Of a stretch of 64,000 nucleotides of DNA, positions 24,915-34,486 are shown in pieces. The translations under genes were made by a program, and so were the position numbers. This DNA comes from Pseudanabaena biceps (GTDB lineage: Bacteria; Cyanobacteriota; Cyanobacteriia; Pseudanabaenales; Pseudanabaenaceae). Under the pieces are notes generated by a model. The model did no database searches. It worked only from the letters and a program-made list of their open reading frames with translations, and had not been told where the DNA came from. Where the stretch lies: positions 62,001 to 126,000 of the forward strand of contig JAATWA010000001.1 in NCBI GenBank assembly GCA_013361095.1. The letters run 5' to 3'. The first letter of the stretch is position 1. Every line of letters begins with the position of its first letter.

Positions 24915-26210
24915 CAGGGTGGTTTCATTTTCGGAAAGGGCTATCGTGTAAAGAGTACAGAAAAGAGCAAGAGTTAGGAGAAGAAGCCAAAACAGTAAAA
25001 AATGGTCTGGTAGAAGCTAAGCAAAAAGCAAAACCAGACCATGAACTTTATAGAACAATTAAAGCAGATCCCAGACCCTCGAAAAAGTAAAGGTAAGCGC
25101 CATCCCTTGTGGCTAGTAATGTGCTTAACCTTGCTGGGAGTATTGTGTAATTATCACGGATATCGCCCATTAGCAGATTTCTGTGAGAAACATTGGCAAA
25201 CGCTACAAACAATGCTAGAGCTAGCACCAGAGAGCCAAATCCCCTCATACTCCACCTTTCGCCGTGTCATTCAAGGGGTAGAAATCGAGTCAGTAGTCAA
25301 ACTATTTAACGAGTGGTGTCGAAATAGTCATACAGGAGAATCAGGGCAATGGCTAGCGATGGACGGTAAAAGCATCAAATGTACGGTCACCAATCAGACC
25401 GATTCTAAGCAAAACTTTACCAGTACCGTGTCAGCCTTTACCCACGAAACAGGAGAAGTAATTGCCCTTGCTGTATCTGAAAATAAGCAAATCAGCGAAA
25501 TCGAAGTAGTTAAACAAGTGATTACTTCCTTACAAGGACAACCAGCCTCTTTCACAATGGATGCCTTACATTGCCAAAAAGATACGGTGAAATTAATTGC
25601 TGAGCAGGAACAGCATTATTTGATTGCCCTCAAAAATAATCAACCCAATCTGGTCAAGGCTTTGGATCACTTACATCAAAACACGGTCGCTCTTAGTTAT
25701 GCCGAAGAGTTTGACAAATCTCATGGTCGGCAAGTGCGTCGTCGTGTTTGGGTCTATCCTGCTCCACTTCACTTACGCAAACATTGGTCGTCTCTACAGT
25801 CTTTGATTTATGTCGAACGCGAGGGCTGGCGTGATGATAAGCCCTTTTTCGAGTCCCTTGGTTATATTTCTGATTTGGCTCTTAATGCGGCTCAGTTTCT
25901 GGACCCGATTCGCCTACACTGGGGTATTGAAAATCGCTTGCATTGGGTGCGTGATGTCCTTTTTCAAGAGGATACTGGCTTACGACGTGGCGGCAATGCT
26001 CCTACTATTTGGGCTATTATTCACTGCTTTATCATGACTACTGTCCGCCGTCTTGGTTATCGCACGATTCCTCAGGGGCAACGTGTTCTCGCTAATCAAG
26101 TTCACCAAGTTTTTGATATTCTCTCTTGTTCTTATTCTTACTGATTTTTCTCCCTCTAATTTTTCTGTAACTTCCTTCCTGTTTGCCTTTCCGAAAATGA
26201 AACCACCCTG
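24915..26210 (+). mobile_element. ISAs1-family insertion sequence
   Basis: 1296 bp. Perfect terminal inverted repeats CAGGGTGGTTTCATTTTCGG followed by AAAGG sit at both ends. It is flanked by direct repeats CTATTTTAGACTGGGAAG (24897-24914) and the same with one extra T (26211-26229). That is longer than the 8-10 bp usual for the family, possibly because part of the MITE arm was duplicated. The transposase frame is intact, so it may be active. Confidence 0.92.
25041..26144 (+). CDS. ISAs1-family transposase
   Basis: 367 aa, full length. It has the N-terminal DDE_Tnp_1-associated domain (QIPDPRKSKGKRHPLWLVMC, CEKHWQTLQTMLEL) and the DDE catalytic domain with Asp in WLAMDGKSIKC, Asp in SFTMDALHCQKDT, and Glu in RLHWGIENRLHWVRDVLFQE. 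The C-terminus HCFIMTTVRRLGY is typical. No frameshift or stop interrupts it. Confidence 0.96.
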   Translation: MNFIEQLKQIPDPRKSKGKRHPLWLVMCLTLLGVLCNYHGYRPLADFCEKHWQTLQTMLELAPESQIPSYSTFRRVIQGVEIESVVKLFNEWCRNSHTGESGQWLAMDGKSIKCTVTNQTDSKQNFTSTVSAFTHETGEVIALAVSENKQISEIEVVKQVITSLQGQPASFTMDALHCQKDTVKLIAEQEQHYLIALKNNQPNLVKALDHLHQNTVALSYAEEFDKSHGRQVRRRVWVYPAPLHLRKHWSSLQSLIYVEREGWRDDKPFFESLGYISDLALNAAQFLDPIRLHWGIENRLHWVRDVLFQEDTGLRRGGNAPTIWAIIHCFIMTTVRRLGYRTIPQGQRVLANQVHQVFDILSCSYSY

Positions 26211-26296
26211 CTATTTTTAGACTGGGAAGGGAGTAAGTACAGGACAAAAAATGGCAAAAGAGAAAAGAAGGAGTCTTGCAGAGAACATAGTGATCG

Positions 26297-26557
26297 CTAT
26301 CTATATACAGCTCTCCGATGAGCAACTTTAACCACAGTAACCACAAGTATTCGATCCTGTATTTCGTAAACAACGCGATAGTTACTAAAAACGCGAATTC
26401 TATACAGATTGACTTCCCCTTTTAACTTCTTACATCCATCAGGACGTGGATTGTCTGCTAGTAACTCAATCTCTGAAATAATTGCTTTTCGAGCAGTTTC
26501 ATCAAGTTTACGAAGCTCTTTCAAAGCATCTGGCTTAAAGCCAATTTCGTAAGGCAT
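26297..26557 (-). CDS. RelE/ParE-family toxin
   Basis: 86 aa. MPYEIGFKPDALKELRKLDE, DNPRPDGCKKLKGEVNLYRI and RVFSNYRVVYEIQDRILVVT, ending AHRRAVYR, form the compact RelE fold with its C-terminal basic residues. A translation-dependent mRNA interferase is likely. The ATG follows the antitoxin stop codon with no gap (TAG-ATG), so the genes are co-translated. Confidence 0.92.
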   Translation of the reverse strand: MPYEIGFKPDALKELRKLDETARKAIISEIELLADNPRPDGCKKLKGEVNLYRIRVFSNYRVVYEIQDRILVVTVVKVAHRRAVYR

Positions 26558-26818
26558 CTAGACAATTCCCAATTCTTTTTTGACATCTACCAAGCTAATA
26601 AAACCATCCTCCTGTAAAGTAATTTTTGCATCCGCAATATCTTCGGCATCTTCCATTTCTTCTAAAACTAGGTTTAGTATCATTCTAGAAGAGATAGATC
26701 CTACAGCTATATCCATCTGACTTTGACGAAACAAGCGAACCAGCCTTAATAATTCAGGAATGTACTCTTCGGGAGTATGTTCAAGTTCTGATAATAGTTC
26801 AAACCTTGGGTTTGTCAT
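26558..26818 (-). CDS. antitoxin of the RelE pair
   Basis: About 86 aa from ATG 26818 (MTNPRFELLSELEHTPEEYI); GTG 26827 is a weaker alternative because AAAGG lies well placed before the ATG. The C-terminal acidic part (EEMEDAEDIADAKITLQEDG) and FISLVDVKKELGIV resemble RelB/Phd-type toxin-binding tails in cyanobacteria. First gene of the toxin-antitoxin operon. Confidence 0.85.
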   Translation of the reverse strand: MTNPRFELLSELEHTPEEYIPELLRLVRLFRQSQMDIAVGSISSRMILNLVLEEMEDAEDIADAKITLQEDGFISLVDVKKELGIV

Positions 26819-26828
26819 TGTATTCACC

Positions 26829-26875
26829 TTTTACAAATTTTGTAAAAATTAGGGTGAGATTGAATAACTCACCCT
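26829..26875 (-). promoter_or_regulatory. candidate operator region of the RelE operon
   Basis: TTTTACAAATTTTGTAAAA at 26829-26847 is a perfect 9-bp dyad just upstream of the antitoxin start. A second dyad AGGGTGAG/CTCACCCT lies at 26851-26875. Antitoxins of this type commonly bind dyads at their own promoter. Binding here is an inference. Confidence 0.5.
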
Positions 26876-27009
26876 GTCATTATAATTAAAAAAGTTGAAA
26901 ATCTTGATCTAATCGCTTATCCAATCCCCAATAAGCCGCGATGCCTCTCAAAAAATCAACGAACATAGCGATCGCACTAAAGTACAGTCTTTTGCGGCTT
27001 TGTGTAGTA

Positions 27010-27060
27010 CAAGAGAATTTTTGAAAGGCTGGCAAAGCCAGCCTTTCAAAAATTCTCTTG
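27010..27060. repeat. GGCTGGC palindrome, family E
   Basis: 24-bp perfect arms (CAAGAGAATTTTTGAAAGGC then TGGC), loop AAA. Inverted flanks GCGCTTTGCACTTTCTTAAA and CTTGTACTACA match those of the palindrome at 18737-18779. Confidence 0.9.
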
Positions 27061-27112
27061 GGTTTTAAGAAAGTGCAAAGCGCTGTAGCTATAATTGCAT
27101 TCAAAAACCTTT

Positions 27113-28210
27113 ATGAAATATCAAATCAAATCGCGATCTAGATCATCATTCTGGCAACGCCCGATCGCATTGTTACTAGGGGTCGCGATTTGTGCCTGTA
27201 TGCTGGTGTTAGCTGCCTGTGAGCCAGTTCCCGAACCAAATCAATCCACAATTGGCAATGCCAACCGTCTCAAAACTGTACTGAGTCGCGGCAAATTGGT
27301 ATGTGGCGTAAGTGGTGAATTACCGGGATTTAGCTTTGTCAATAAAGAGGGTAAATATTCGGGGCTAGATGTGGATGTTTGTCGAGCGATCGCGGCGGCT
27401 CTGTTTGATGATCCTGAAGCGGTGCAGTTTCGTAATCTCAATGCTAAGGAGCGCTTTACGGCTTTACAATCTGGCGAAATTGATATCCTTAGTCGCAATA
27501 CCACATGGACGTTGGGGCGAGATACGACTTCACGACTAGCATTTATGCCAGTGGTTTTTTATGACGGTCAAGGGGTGATGGTTCGCAAGGATAGCAATAT
27601 TAAGGCGATCGCAGATCTGAAGGGAGCAGATATTTGCGCTCAGACAGGAACTACCACTGAGCAAAATCTTGCCGATCAAATGCGGAAACTGAATCTGGAA
27701 TACAAGCCTGTAGTTTATGAAGATGTAAATGCAACTTTTGCCGCCTATCAGTCGGGGCGTTGTGTGGCGATTACAGCCGATCGCTCGGCGCTAGTTGTGC
27801 GTCGGACTAGGCTGGGCGATCCTGAAAATCATGTGGTGTTAGATTCCGTCTTTTCTAAAGAGCCGCTTGCCCCTGCGGTCAGCGATGGAGATTCTAAGTG
27901 GGCTGACATTGTGCAGTGGATTATATATGCAGCGATCGAGGCGGAGGACTTGGATATTTCTAAGGCAAATTTGACGAGTCAGTTGGCGAGCAAAAATGCA
28001 GAAGTTCGGCGTTTTTTAGGGAGCGATGGCAGCTTGGGTAAAGATATGGGCATTGCCAATGACTTTACAGCGCGAGTGATTAAGCACGTTGGTAATTATG
28101 CAGAGATTTACGATCGCAATTTGGGCAAAGATAGCTCGTTTAAGTTGCCACGCGGACAAAATGAGCTATGGAAAAATGGCGGGTTAATGTACTCCCCGCC
28201 ATTTCGATAA
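27113..28210 (+). CDS. amino-acid ABC transporter substrate-binding lipoprotein
   Basis: About 365 aa from ATG 27113 (the frame also offers TTG 27095). A hydrophobic N-terminus ends in the lipobox LVLAAC, so the protein is probably lipid-anchored outside the inner membrane. The type-3 periplasmic-binding fold resembles AapJ/BztA general amino-acid binders: RGKLVCGVSGELPGFSFVNK, SGLDVDVCRAIAAALF, WTLGRDTTSRLAFMPVVFYD and DICAQTGTTTEQNL. Permease and ATPase genes are not adjacent. The last codons (CCA TTT CGA TAA) lie inside the palindrome at 28199-28258. Confidence 0.9.
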   Translation: MKYQIKSRSRSSFWQRPIALLLGVAICACMLVLAACEPVPEPNQSTIGNANRLKTVLSRGKLVCGVSGELPGFSFVNKEGKYSGLDVDVCRAIAAALFDDPEAVQFRNLNAKERFTALQSGEIDILSRNTTWTLGRDTTSRLAFMPVVFYDGQGVMVRKDSNIKAIADLKGADICAQTGTTTEQNLADQMRKLNLEYKPVVYEDVNATFAAYQSGRCVAITADRSALVVRRTRLGDPENHVVLDSVFSKEPLAPAVSDGDSKWADIVQWIIYAAIEAEDLDISKANLTSQLASKNAEVRRFLGSDGSLGKDMGIANDFTARVIKHVGNYAEIYDRNLGKDSSFKLPRGQNELWKNGGLMYSPPFR

Positions 28211-28280
28211 AAAAGAAGTGCCGCGCAGAGCGCGGCATTTCTTTTTTTATCGAAATGGTGGCGCTTTGCGCCACCATTTC
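28199..28280. repeat. double palindrome sharing one arm, overlapping a stop codon
   Basis: The first palindrome, 28199-28258, pairs CCATTTCGATAAAAAAGAA with its complement around GCCGCGC-AGA-GCGCGGC; it has one mismatch and one A/T indel and includes the last three sense codons and stop of the upstream gene. The second, 28252-28280 (GAAATGGTGGCGC, loop TTT), reuses the right arm of the first. CCATTTC therefore appears three times in alternating orientation. Confidence 0.92.
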
Positions 28281-28285
28281 TCGTA

Positions 28286-28876
28286 TTACCAACCAAATAC
28301 TGTGGAGATCGCTGGTTGCGGTGCGATCGCTACATTGTCAGAAGCTTCAGCATCATTCACTAATTCTTCTGTGCAGAAAGTTGCAGTACTAAAGCCACCA
28401 AAACGCTTTACAGTGCTAGCCCGCATCCTGACATTAGGAGCAGGAAACCAGAAGCGCTCATAGGAACTCATGGAAGGATACTCAGTAATCAAAACGAGAG
28501 CATCTTCATTGTCAATTTCATAACGTCCGATGACGGGCATAACTTCGGCGTAGCCACGTTCTCGCAATAGCTTACCTTGGCGACCTGTTGCGTCATCTGG
28601 AACAAGGGCAAATACGGTTTCGCCAGAATGATTTTCATCGTCTTCCTTATCCCAAGCCATTGTGCCGTCCCATTTGACATAGGCTCCGCCGATCGCCGTT
28701 TTAGGTTCGACTTCATGCATTTGGCAAATTTCGATCACCTTTGGATCATCGGCATTTAGTGGATTGACATAAATTTCTGAGCCACCTTTTTCGGCGCGGC
28801 GAAAGGCTAAATGGTGAGTAGTACGTTGCGATCGCCATGTACCTGCACTTTTTTGGAAAAATTCTAAAGCATTCAT
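28286..28876 (-). CDS. cpcS: CpcS/CpeS-type phycobiliprotein lyase
   Basis: 196 aa from ATG 28876 (MNALEFFQKSAGTWRSQRTT). The frame opens earlier at 29020, but those codons lie in the MITE at 28965 and are not conserved in type. FRRAEKGGSEIYV, GGAYVKWDGTMAWDKEDD, FALVPDDATGRQGKLLRERG and YERFWFPAPNVRMRAS are CpcS blocks. The lyase attaches phycocyanobilin to a conserved Cys (often Cys84) of allophycocyanin and phycocyanin beta chains. Its subtype (S or U) is not resolved. Phycobiliprotein structural genes are not in the window. Confidence 0.9.
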   Translation of the reverse strand: MNALEFFQKSAGTWRSQRTTHHLAFRRAEKGGSEIYVNPLNADDPKVIEICQMHEVEPKTAIGGAYVKWDGTMAWDKEDDENHSGETVFALVPDDATGRQGKLLRERGYAEVMPVIGRYEIDNEDALVLITEYPSMSSYERFWFPAPNVRMRASTVKRFGGFSTATFCTEELVNDAEASDNVAIAPQPAISTVFGW

Positions 28877-28964
28877 CGGGTTGATATTAAAAAGAAGATT
28901 TAAGATTAATTTTATGATTAGCGAGGCGCAATTAAATATCAAAGTCAAAACTTGTAGAAATCTC

Positions 28965-29095
28965 CAGCAATTCTCATTATGAAACCAATTTTGGGGTTTG
29001 CAGCTTCTAAGGATCTGCAAACCCCAAAATTGGTTTTTTGAAAGCCAGCCTACGGATGGCTTTCAAAAAACCAATTTTTATAATGAGAATTGCTG
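28965..29095. mobile_element. MITE family B copy 2
   Basis: A 131-bp element with termini CAGCAATTCTCATTAT and ATAATGAGAATTGCTG enclosing two stem-loops: AACCAATTTTGGGGTTTGCAG around TTCTAAGGAT-type bases, and GAAAGCCAGCC/GGATGGCTTTC. It lies inside a larger inverted repeat (AAAGTCAAAAC at 28941-28951 and GTTTTGACTTT at 29110-29120), so it split an older palindromic repeat. No clear target duplication is left. Confidence 0.85.
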
Positions 29096-29659
29096 AGCGA
29101 TCCCCAAAGGTTTTGACTTTGATCTCTTAGTTTAGTTTGCGAATGTTTACATTTACTAACAGACGACGATTTTACAAAAAACACGAAAATTTATGTTGAT
29201 TTTAAATTTTAACAATTTTTTTACTATTTGTAATTCCTTACTGCCAAGCAAGCTTTAGAAATTAGTTACGCATAATTTTAAGGCGGGGATCGCTCATCTG
29301 CTAATGATCCCAATTTTTGCACTTATAATCTACGGGTAGCTAGCACAACAATTTAGAAATTTGAGACCCCTGTTTATAGACCATTGTTTTCAGATATCAA
29401 GCTTAAAAGTAATCTTAACGTTTGTAGATATTTCTTTATAATTTCTCTTAGCGATACCTGATAAATTTTAATATATAAAAAATAAACTCTTTTATTATAG
29501 AGGTTTCATAACAAATCTGTAGTAATTCATGTAAAGCTAAACTGCTTTCTAATGTATAACTTCAGAATTTACATTTCAAACATCAGACTAATCTTATTTA
29601 ACTTTTTATCTTATTTTTATTCAAAAATTTATTCATATTTATCTCAAGGAAACAACAAA
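29096..29659. other. 560-bp AT-rich gap upstream of a zinc-ribbon gene
   Basis: Apart from the right arm of an older repeat (to about 29125) I see no gene, hairpin or clear repeat. The stretch is AT-rich with few HIP1 sites and may hold the promoter and a long leader of the gene at 29660. Confidence 0.5.
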
Positions 29660-29926
29660 ATGATTGAATCTATTCGTTGCTCAAACTGCGGCGCGATCGC
29701 CGAGCGCCACCACCTGTCTTACCTTGCCCAAGTCAAGACCCAATGCGAAAAGTGCGACTACTTATTAGTGATGTGTACTCGCAGTGGTCAGGTTTTAGAA
29801 TCCTATGCCCCTGGTTTACCCTGTGAGCCAAAAGGTCTCAACACAATCTCTATGCGCTTTACTCTAAATGCAAAAAAAAATCTAGACAACAGTTTAATTG
29901 CTAGAGATAGAGGATTTGTCACGTAG
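29660..29926 (+). CDS. small zinc-ribbon protein of cyanobacterial type
   Basis: 88 aa from ATG 29660, chosen because AAGGA lies 9 bp upstream and homologous small proteins begin near the first Cys pair; the open frame starts earlier at 29552 with AT-rich codons. Two CXXC pairs, IRCSNCGA and TQCEKCDY, form a zinc ribbon. The motif SYLAQVKTQCEKCDYLLVMC is found in short cyanobacterial proteins often labelled PriA-like in databases, although nothing helicase-like is present. Function unknown. Confidence 0.75.
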   Translation: MIESIRCSNCGAIAERHHLSYLAQVKTQCEKCDYLLVMCTRSGQVLESYAPGLPCEPKGLNTISMRFTLNAKKNLDNSLIARDRGFVT

Positions 29927-29933
29927 AGATCTC

Positions 29934-30001
29934 CCAAAACCAAAGAAAAAAAAATGGCGGCGCATTGTAATGCGCCGCCATTTTTTTTTCTTTGGTTTTG
30001 G
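29934..30001. repeat. 68-bp perfect palindrome with two-base loop
   Basis: 33-bp arms (CCAAAACCAAAG, nine A, TGGCGGCGCATT) with centre GT. The 9-A/9-T tracts match exactly. It starts 8 bp after the upstream stop. Confidence 0.92.
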
Positions 30002-30117
30002 AATAGCCTTAGCCATCAATGTTAGGAAAAAGCCAAAACCCAAGAGAGAGGAGCGGCGCTTCGCGCTGCTCCTCTCTCTTGGGTTTTGAGTTTTAACTTG
30101 ATTTGCTATAGCTATAA
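30002..30117. repeat. family D repeat at the 3' end of the hybrid kinase
   Basis: Palindrome 30034-30088 (CAAAACCCAAGAGAGAGG then AGCGGCGC, loop TTC) has one mismatch. The outer arms end in TAGCC...GTTAGG and GCTATAGCTATA. The right arm overlaps the last codons of the kinase, so its C-terminal YSYSKSS is encoded by the repeat. Confidence 0.8.
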
Positions 30118-33100
30118 GCTTTAGTGAGGGCATCAGTTAGCTCTTTAATTTGAATGGGTTTGCTCACATAGTCATTCATTCCTGCTTGTAAATAGACTTC
30201 GCGATCGCCTTGGAGGGCATTGGCAGTTAAAGCGATTATCCAAGGATGGATGGGGAAATTTTGGATAATTTGTTTAGTGGCGATAACTCCATCCATCACA
30301 GGCATAAATATATCCATCAAAATTACATCATATCTTTTGTGCTTGAGCGACTCCAAAGCTTCAGCACCATTGACCACAACATCGACCTCACCATAACCAA
30401 GACGTTTGAGAAAACGTAATGCAACTGTTCGATTAAGAGCGTTGTCTTCCACTAATAGAAGGTTAAGAGGATATTTCTTAGCAAAACCCTCATCAAATAT
30501 GGCGGATCTTACATTTTGAGAGGGCTTACTAATCTGTTTTTTGTTGCAAAACTTAACTAATTCTCGACATACATGAGATCGCTTAACAGGGTGGTGCATT
30601 AAGCAAATTAAGGGATCTGAGATATCTAGACTTGCCTTGGCATCATTATCTAAATTAAGCCCTAACAAAATAATAGGTAAATTCGTGGATTTTGCCCGCA
30701 GCAGGGAAGCAATATTAGTTTTGTCACTTGCCGAACGACTGGTCGTATCGATAATTGCAAAATCAAATTTTGTAGTCTCCTGCAAACAAGCGATCGCCTC
30801 TGCCATAGATGAAGTAGCGATCGCTTGCAAACCTAGATTTCTAACCGTATTTACTAATCCCTCACGGCTGACTTGATTGTCATCAACAATGAGAATGCAT
30901 CGCCCTGCTAGGTCGGATTTGCTATCTACATCTGAGCAATAGTCATTATCCCTTGCTTCAATTTTGATAGCATTCGCAGAAATCGAAAAAGTAAATGTTG
31001 AGCCAACTCCCACGGTGCTATCAATGGATATATCGCCGCCCAGCAGCTCAGTTAAGCGCCAACAGATCGCTAGTCCCAACCCTGTGCCGCCATATCGCCG
31101 CGTGGTCGAAGAGTCAACCTGACTAAAAGGCTGAAATAGGCGATCGTAACAATCTTGGGGAATTCCAATCCCTGTATCACTGACACTAAAACTTAATTGA
31201 TAGGTGTGTAGCTCACCTAATCCGTCATCGTTATCTTCGGTTGAAATTGTCTCGCTCAGCAATGACACTTTGACTGTCACCGAGCCAGTAGCCGTAAATT
31301 TCACCGCATTACTAATGAGGTTAACTAAAACTTGGCGGAGACGAGTCGCGTCACTAACAATGAATTCAGGGACATCACAATCCATGCAGTACGCCAGCTT
31401 AATTCCTTTATTTAGAGCCGATTTAGCCAGTAGATTCAGTGAATCTTCGATGCAATGACGTAGGTTAAAAGTATAAATATCTAAGCTAAATTTTCCTGAT
31501 TCAATTTTAGAAAAGTCAAGAATGTCATTAATGATCGTCAGCAGATTATTGCCACTGGATCTAATAATTTCGACAAATTCCTGCTGCTCAGCATCAAGGG
31601 TCGTGTCCAACATCAAGCTTGCCATGCCCATCACCGCATTCATAGGCGTACGGATCTCATGACTCATAGTTGCTAAAAAGTCACTCTTAGCACGATTGGC
31701 TGCTTGTGCCGATTGCATTGCCTGCAACATTTCGATTTTGGATTGCTTACGCTCTAAGTGCATCGCCAAAGATGATGCAAAAATGCTGAGTAGACTTATT
31801 TCTAACTGATCTCGTGGGCGATCGCTATGGTAATCATGAAAGCTTAAAAATCCCCAAAACTTTTTATTTGCCATCACAGGCATTAATAAAACTGAAGCAA
31901 GATTTTTAGAGTTTAAAATTACTCTCTCAGCATTACTAATTGAAGATAGCGACTCATTGATTACTTCATTATTTTTGAGTCGTGATATCCAATGAAAATT
32001 GATTAATTGTTGAATGAATTGCTTTTGTTGGGTTTTTTGAGGGATCTTAATATTTTGATCATGCCAAGTGGCGTATGGCTCCAAGCTAGTCAATTCAAAG
32101 TCAAACTCGTCCTCTTCTTCATAAATAAATAACTTAATACTGGAAAAATTTGATATCGTACCAAGCATTTTCAGAATATGCGTATATTCTTGGATGTCCT
32201 TTTCTGCCAACAAATACCGTTGGATCTCCACCAGTATCGTCAAGTAGCTTTCGCGTTGTTTGAGGGTCTCGATCGCGAGCTTGCGATCGCTAATATCGCT
32301 ATTGATACCGACCAGTCGGATCGGCTTGCCATCGTCATTCCATAGAGCTTTAGCGTGACTTAAGATCCATTTATAGCTGCCGTCTTGACAGCGTATACGA
32401 TATTCAATCCTACATTGTGAGACTCGATGCTCAAAATAATCGCCTTGCAATTGCAATAGTTGCTCACGATCCTCAGGATGGATCATTGACAACCAATCCA
32501 TCGGTTGATCTTGGTTATGGATGATCTCCATACCGAGCATCGTAAACCAGCGATCTGAGCGAAAGATAATCCCTGTTTCTAAATCCCAATCCCAAATTCC
32601 ATCATTAGCAGCTTGAATTGCTAATTGCCAACGCTCTTCACTCTTGAATAGTTCATGGCTGCGTTCCTGCACTCTTTCTTCAAGATATAAGTTAGCTTGT
32701 TGAATCTCTTGAAATTTTTCTTGCAAGGCGATCGCCATAACTTGAAAGTTATAGCCAAGGATATCAATTTCTGCTAAGTTACGAGGCTTCCATGTAAAGT
32801 CAGTGGCAGTGGAAAGATTTTGTTGCAGATTAGTGGTCAAACGGATTAAATCTGCAATGGGCTTAACTAGACGGCGACTCAATAATCTTGCCACTGCCAC
32901 TGCCACAAGAGTAATCCCTAACACAATTAGCAAAATATAAGTATATAGATGTTCTAAATTATTAATAAAATCTATAGGTGATAACTGCACAACTAATGAC
33001 CAAGGAATATCACCACCGAGAGCCACTCTTTGCCTATAAAGAGAACCCCGCCAACGGGTCATGGTTGATTTGCCAGCCATAAATGGCAACCATTGAACTT

Positions 33101-34346
33101 GATTCTTTCTAAAAGTTTTTTCTTCTCCACCTTCAGATGAGTTCCATAGCTCATCAGTAATTGCGTCTACCTGAGTATCAGCAATTACTGATTGCGATCG
33201 CTCAACTAATAAAGCAGTAATATTACGATTAGATATTGAATTTGATAGTAACTCATCGATTTGAGTAATATCTAAGACTCCTACGACAACACCTTTAAAT
33301 TGATTATTGCTATCAATAATTGGTACAACAATATCAATGTGAAGTAAGCTTGTAATTTTATTGCTATGAATATCAGTAAATAATGTATTGCGCGTATCTT
33401 TTGCTTTATTAAAAACTTCTTTCTCAATAGAGTAAGTTTTAAAAAGCTCTTTCTTGGATTGAGAAATATTAGGATATATAGTAACTATTTTTCCTTGCTC
33501 ATCTGTGGTATAGAGCATAGAAAATGATGGTATAGCTTGCCCAAGAGTTTCATTTACAAGTTGTAGTCTAGTAAAATCATTTCCTGAGTCATCTCCTAAG
33601 TTATTAGTCTCCGCAGCAGTTTTTGCTAATTTGTTTAATAGCAATAAGTTTCGATAATGCCAATTTTCAAATTTTTTGACTAGCACTATTGAGGTATTGT
33701 CAAGCTGAGTAGAGATTTCATTGTTGACATATTGCAGAGACTGGGTTCCTGTAAAAGAAGCAATACTTAATACTGGAAGCAAGACAAAGACTAGTAATAA
33801 ATTAAATAAAGTTTGTTGAATTGATATGCTCTCCCGCCCTCCTGTTTGACCATATTTATGCTTTTCATTTAGCCATTGTGGTAAAGGAACATAGTCAATC
33901 AACAAATGTGCGATTAGTGCGTTAAATAAAGTATTGACAGTTTGCTTAAGGACGACAAGAATTGCCGAATTAATCTCAAAATTAAGGGCAACAAAATACG
34001 AAAGGAAACACAAGGGCGCACCCAAACATAGCCAGTAGGTCAAGACCAGCCAAACCAAACTAATTGGCTTTTGTTGTTTACGATTGCGAGCAACCCCAAT
34101 CCCCACCCACAAAGCTTCTAAAATCAATAAACCTGCGCTAAAGGGTTGATTCCATCGAAAGATAGTCTGAATACTGGCGATCGCGGATACAGCTAGTCCG
34201 ATTTTTAGCCCATATTTATAGGTTGCCGCTAACCCAAAAATACTCCCAAATATAAAATCAGCCCCAAAAAACAAAGGTAATGCAAAATAATTACCTAGAT
34301 ATCCTAAAAAAGTAAACAGCAAAAATCCACTTAAATATTTCAGCAT
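30093..34346 (-). CDS. hybrid sensor histidine kinase with PAS, GAF and two receiver domains
   Basis: 1417 aa. An N-terminal membrane domain of about five helices (residues 1-160) and one more helix near 180-205 are followed by a large extracytoplasmic Cache-like sensor (206-470). A helix and HAMP come next (about 470-545), then PAS/PAC (about 570-690) and a GAF-like domain (700-870). The HisKA box [18 protein letters not shown] has His896. HATPase (about 1000-1130) is intact ([24 protein letters not shown]). Two receivers carry Asp1200 (FAIIDTT, lacking the usual neighbourhood) and Asp1345 ([14 protein letters not shown]). No Hpt domain is present. It probably signals through a separate phosphotransfer protein. 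Confidence 0.93.
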   Translation of the reverse strand: MLKYLSGFLLFTFLGYLGNYFALPLFFGADFIFGSIFGLAATYKYGLKIGLAVSAIASIQTIFRWNQPFSAGLLILEALWVGIGVARNRKQQKPISLVWLVLTYWLCLGAPLCFLSYFVALNFEINSAILVVLKQTVNTLFNALIAHLLIDYVPLPQWLNEKHKYGQTGGRESISIQQTLFNLLLVFVLLPVLSIASFTGTQSLQYVNNEISTQLDNTSIVLVKKFENWHYRNLLLLNKLAKTAAETNNLGDDSGNDFTRLQLVNETLGQAIPSFSMLYTTDEQGKIVTIYPNISQSKKELFKTYSIEKEVFNKAKDTRNTLFTDIHSNKITSLLHIDIVVPIIDSNNQFKGVVVGVLDITQIDELLSNSISNRNITALLVERSQSVIADTQVDAITDELWNSSEGGEEKTFRKNQVQWLPFMAGKSTMTRWRGSLYRQRVALGGDIPWSLVVQLSPIDFINNLEHLYTYILLIVLGITLVAVAVARLLSRRLVKPIADLIRLTTNLQQNLSTATDFTWKPRNLAEIDILGYNFQVMAIALQEKFQEIQQANLYLEERVQERSHELFKSEERWQLAIQAANDGIWDWDLETGIIFRSDRWFTMLGMEIIHNQDQPMDWLSMIHPEDREQLLQLQGDYFEHRVSQCRIEYRIRCQDGSYKWILSHAKALWNDDGKPIRLVGINSDISDRKLAIETLKQRESYLTILVEIQRYLLAEKDIQEYTHILKMLGTISNFSSIKLFIYEEEDEFDFELTSLEPYATWHDQNIKIPQKTQQKQFIQQLINFHWISRLKNNEVINESLSSISNAERVILNSKNLASVLLMPVMANKKFWGFLSFHDYHSDRPRDQLEISLLSIFASSLAMHLERKQSKIEMLQAMQSAQAANRAKSDFLATMSHEIRTPMNAVMGMASLMLDTTLDAEQQEFVEIIRSSGNNLLTIINDILDFSKIESGKFSLDIYTFNLRHCIEDSLNLLAKSALNKGIKLAYCMDCDVPEFIVSDATRLRQVLVNLISNAVKFTATGSVTVKVSLLSETISTEDNDDGLGELHTYQLSFSVSDTGIGIPQDCYDRLFQPFSQVDSSTTRRYGGTGLGLAICWRLTELLGGDISIDSTVGVGSTFTFSISANAIKIEARDNDYCSDVDSKSDLAGRCILIVDDNQVSREGLVNTVRNLGLQAIATSSMAEAIACLQETTKFDFAIIDTTSRSASDKTNIASLLRAKSTNLPIILLGLNLDNDAKASLDISDPLICLMHHPVKRSHVCRELVKFCNKKQISKPSQNVRSAIFDEGFAKKYPLNLLLVEDNALNRTVALRFLKRLGYGEVDVVVNGAEALESLKHKRYDVILMDIFMPVMDGVIATKQIIQNFPIHPWIIALTANALQGDREVYLQAGMNDYVSKPIQIKELTDALTKAYSYSKSS

Positions 34347-34442
34347 GAATTTTTAGAATTGCACCGCCTAACGAGCCTGAGAGAGTTATATCAGCAGTAA
34401 AAATGGGCTTTGCCATTTCTTCTGCTAAAACTTTTACTGGTT

Positions 34443-34486
34443 TGTGTAAGTAGTTGGGCAAATTCCAAAGCTCAGCTACTTACACA
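34443..34486 (-). repeat. inverted repeat over a stop codon
   Basis: TGTGTAAGTAG at 34443-34453 pairs with CTACTTACACA at 34476-34486. The stop codon of the 34480-34878 gene lies in the right arm. AGCTACTTA is also the outer arm of family F. Confidence 0.7.

Larger units (their letters stand above)
24826..26233. mobile_element. MITE family A copy 2, split by an ISAs1 element
   Basis: Left part CTCCCTTCCCAGT at 24826 with core palindrome 24851-24875 (CGTTGCGGCGC, loop TTC); right part GACTGGGAAGGGAG ending at 26233. TA flanks both ends (24824-24825, 26234-26235). The ISAs1 insert occupies 24915-26210. Rejoined, the element is about 112 bp, like copy 1. Confidence 0.8.

Noticed and set aside
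28286-29020. The long form of the bilin lyase starting at 29020.
   Set aside because: The extra 48 codons lie in MITE B and intergenic repeat DNA; homologous lyases start at MNALEFFQ.
29096-29659. A tRNA or structured RNA in the large gap before 29660.
   Set aside because: No cloverleaf or GTTC-type T loop was seen, and the sequence is uniformly AT-rich; a covariance search was not possible here.
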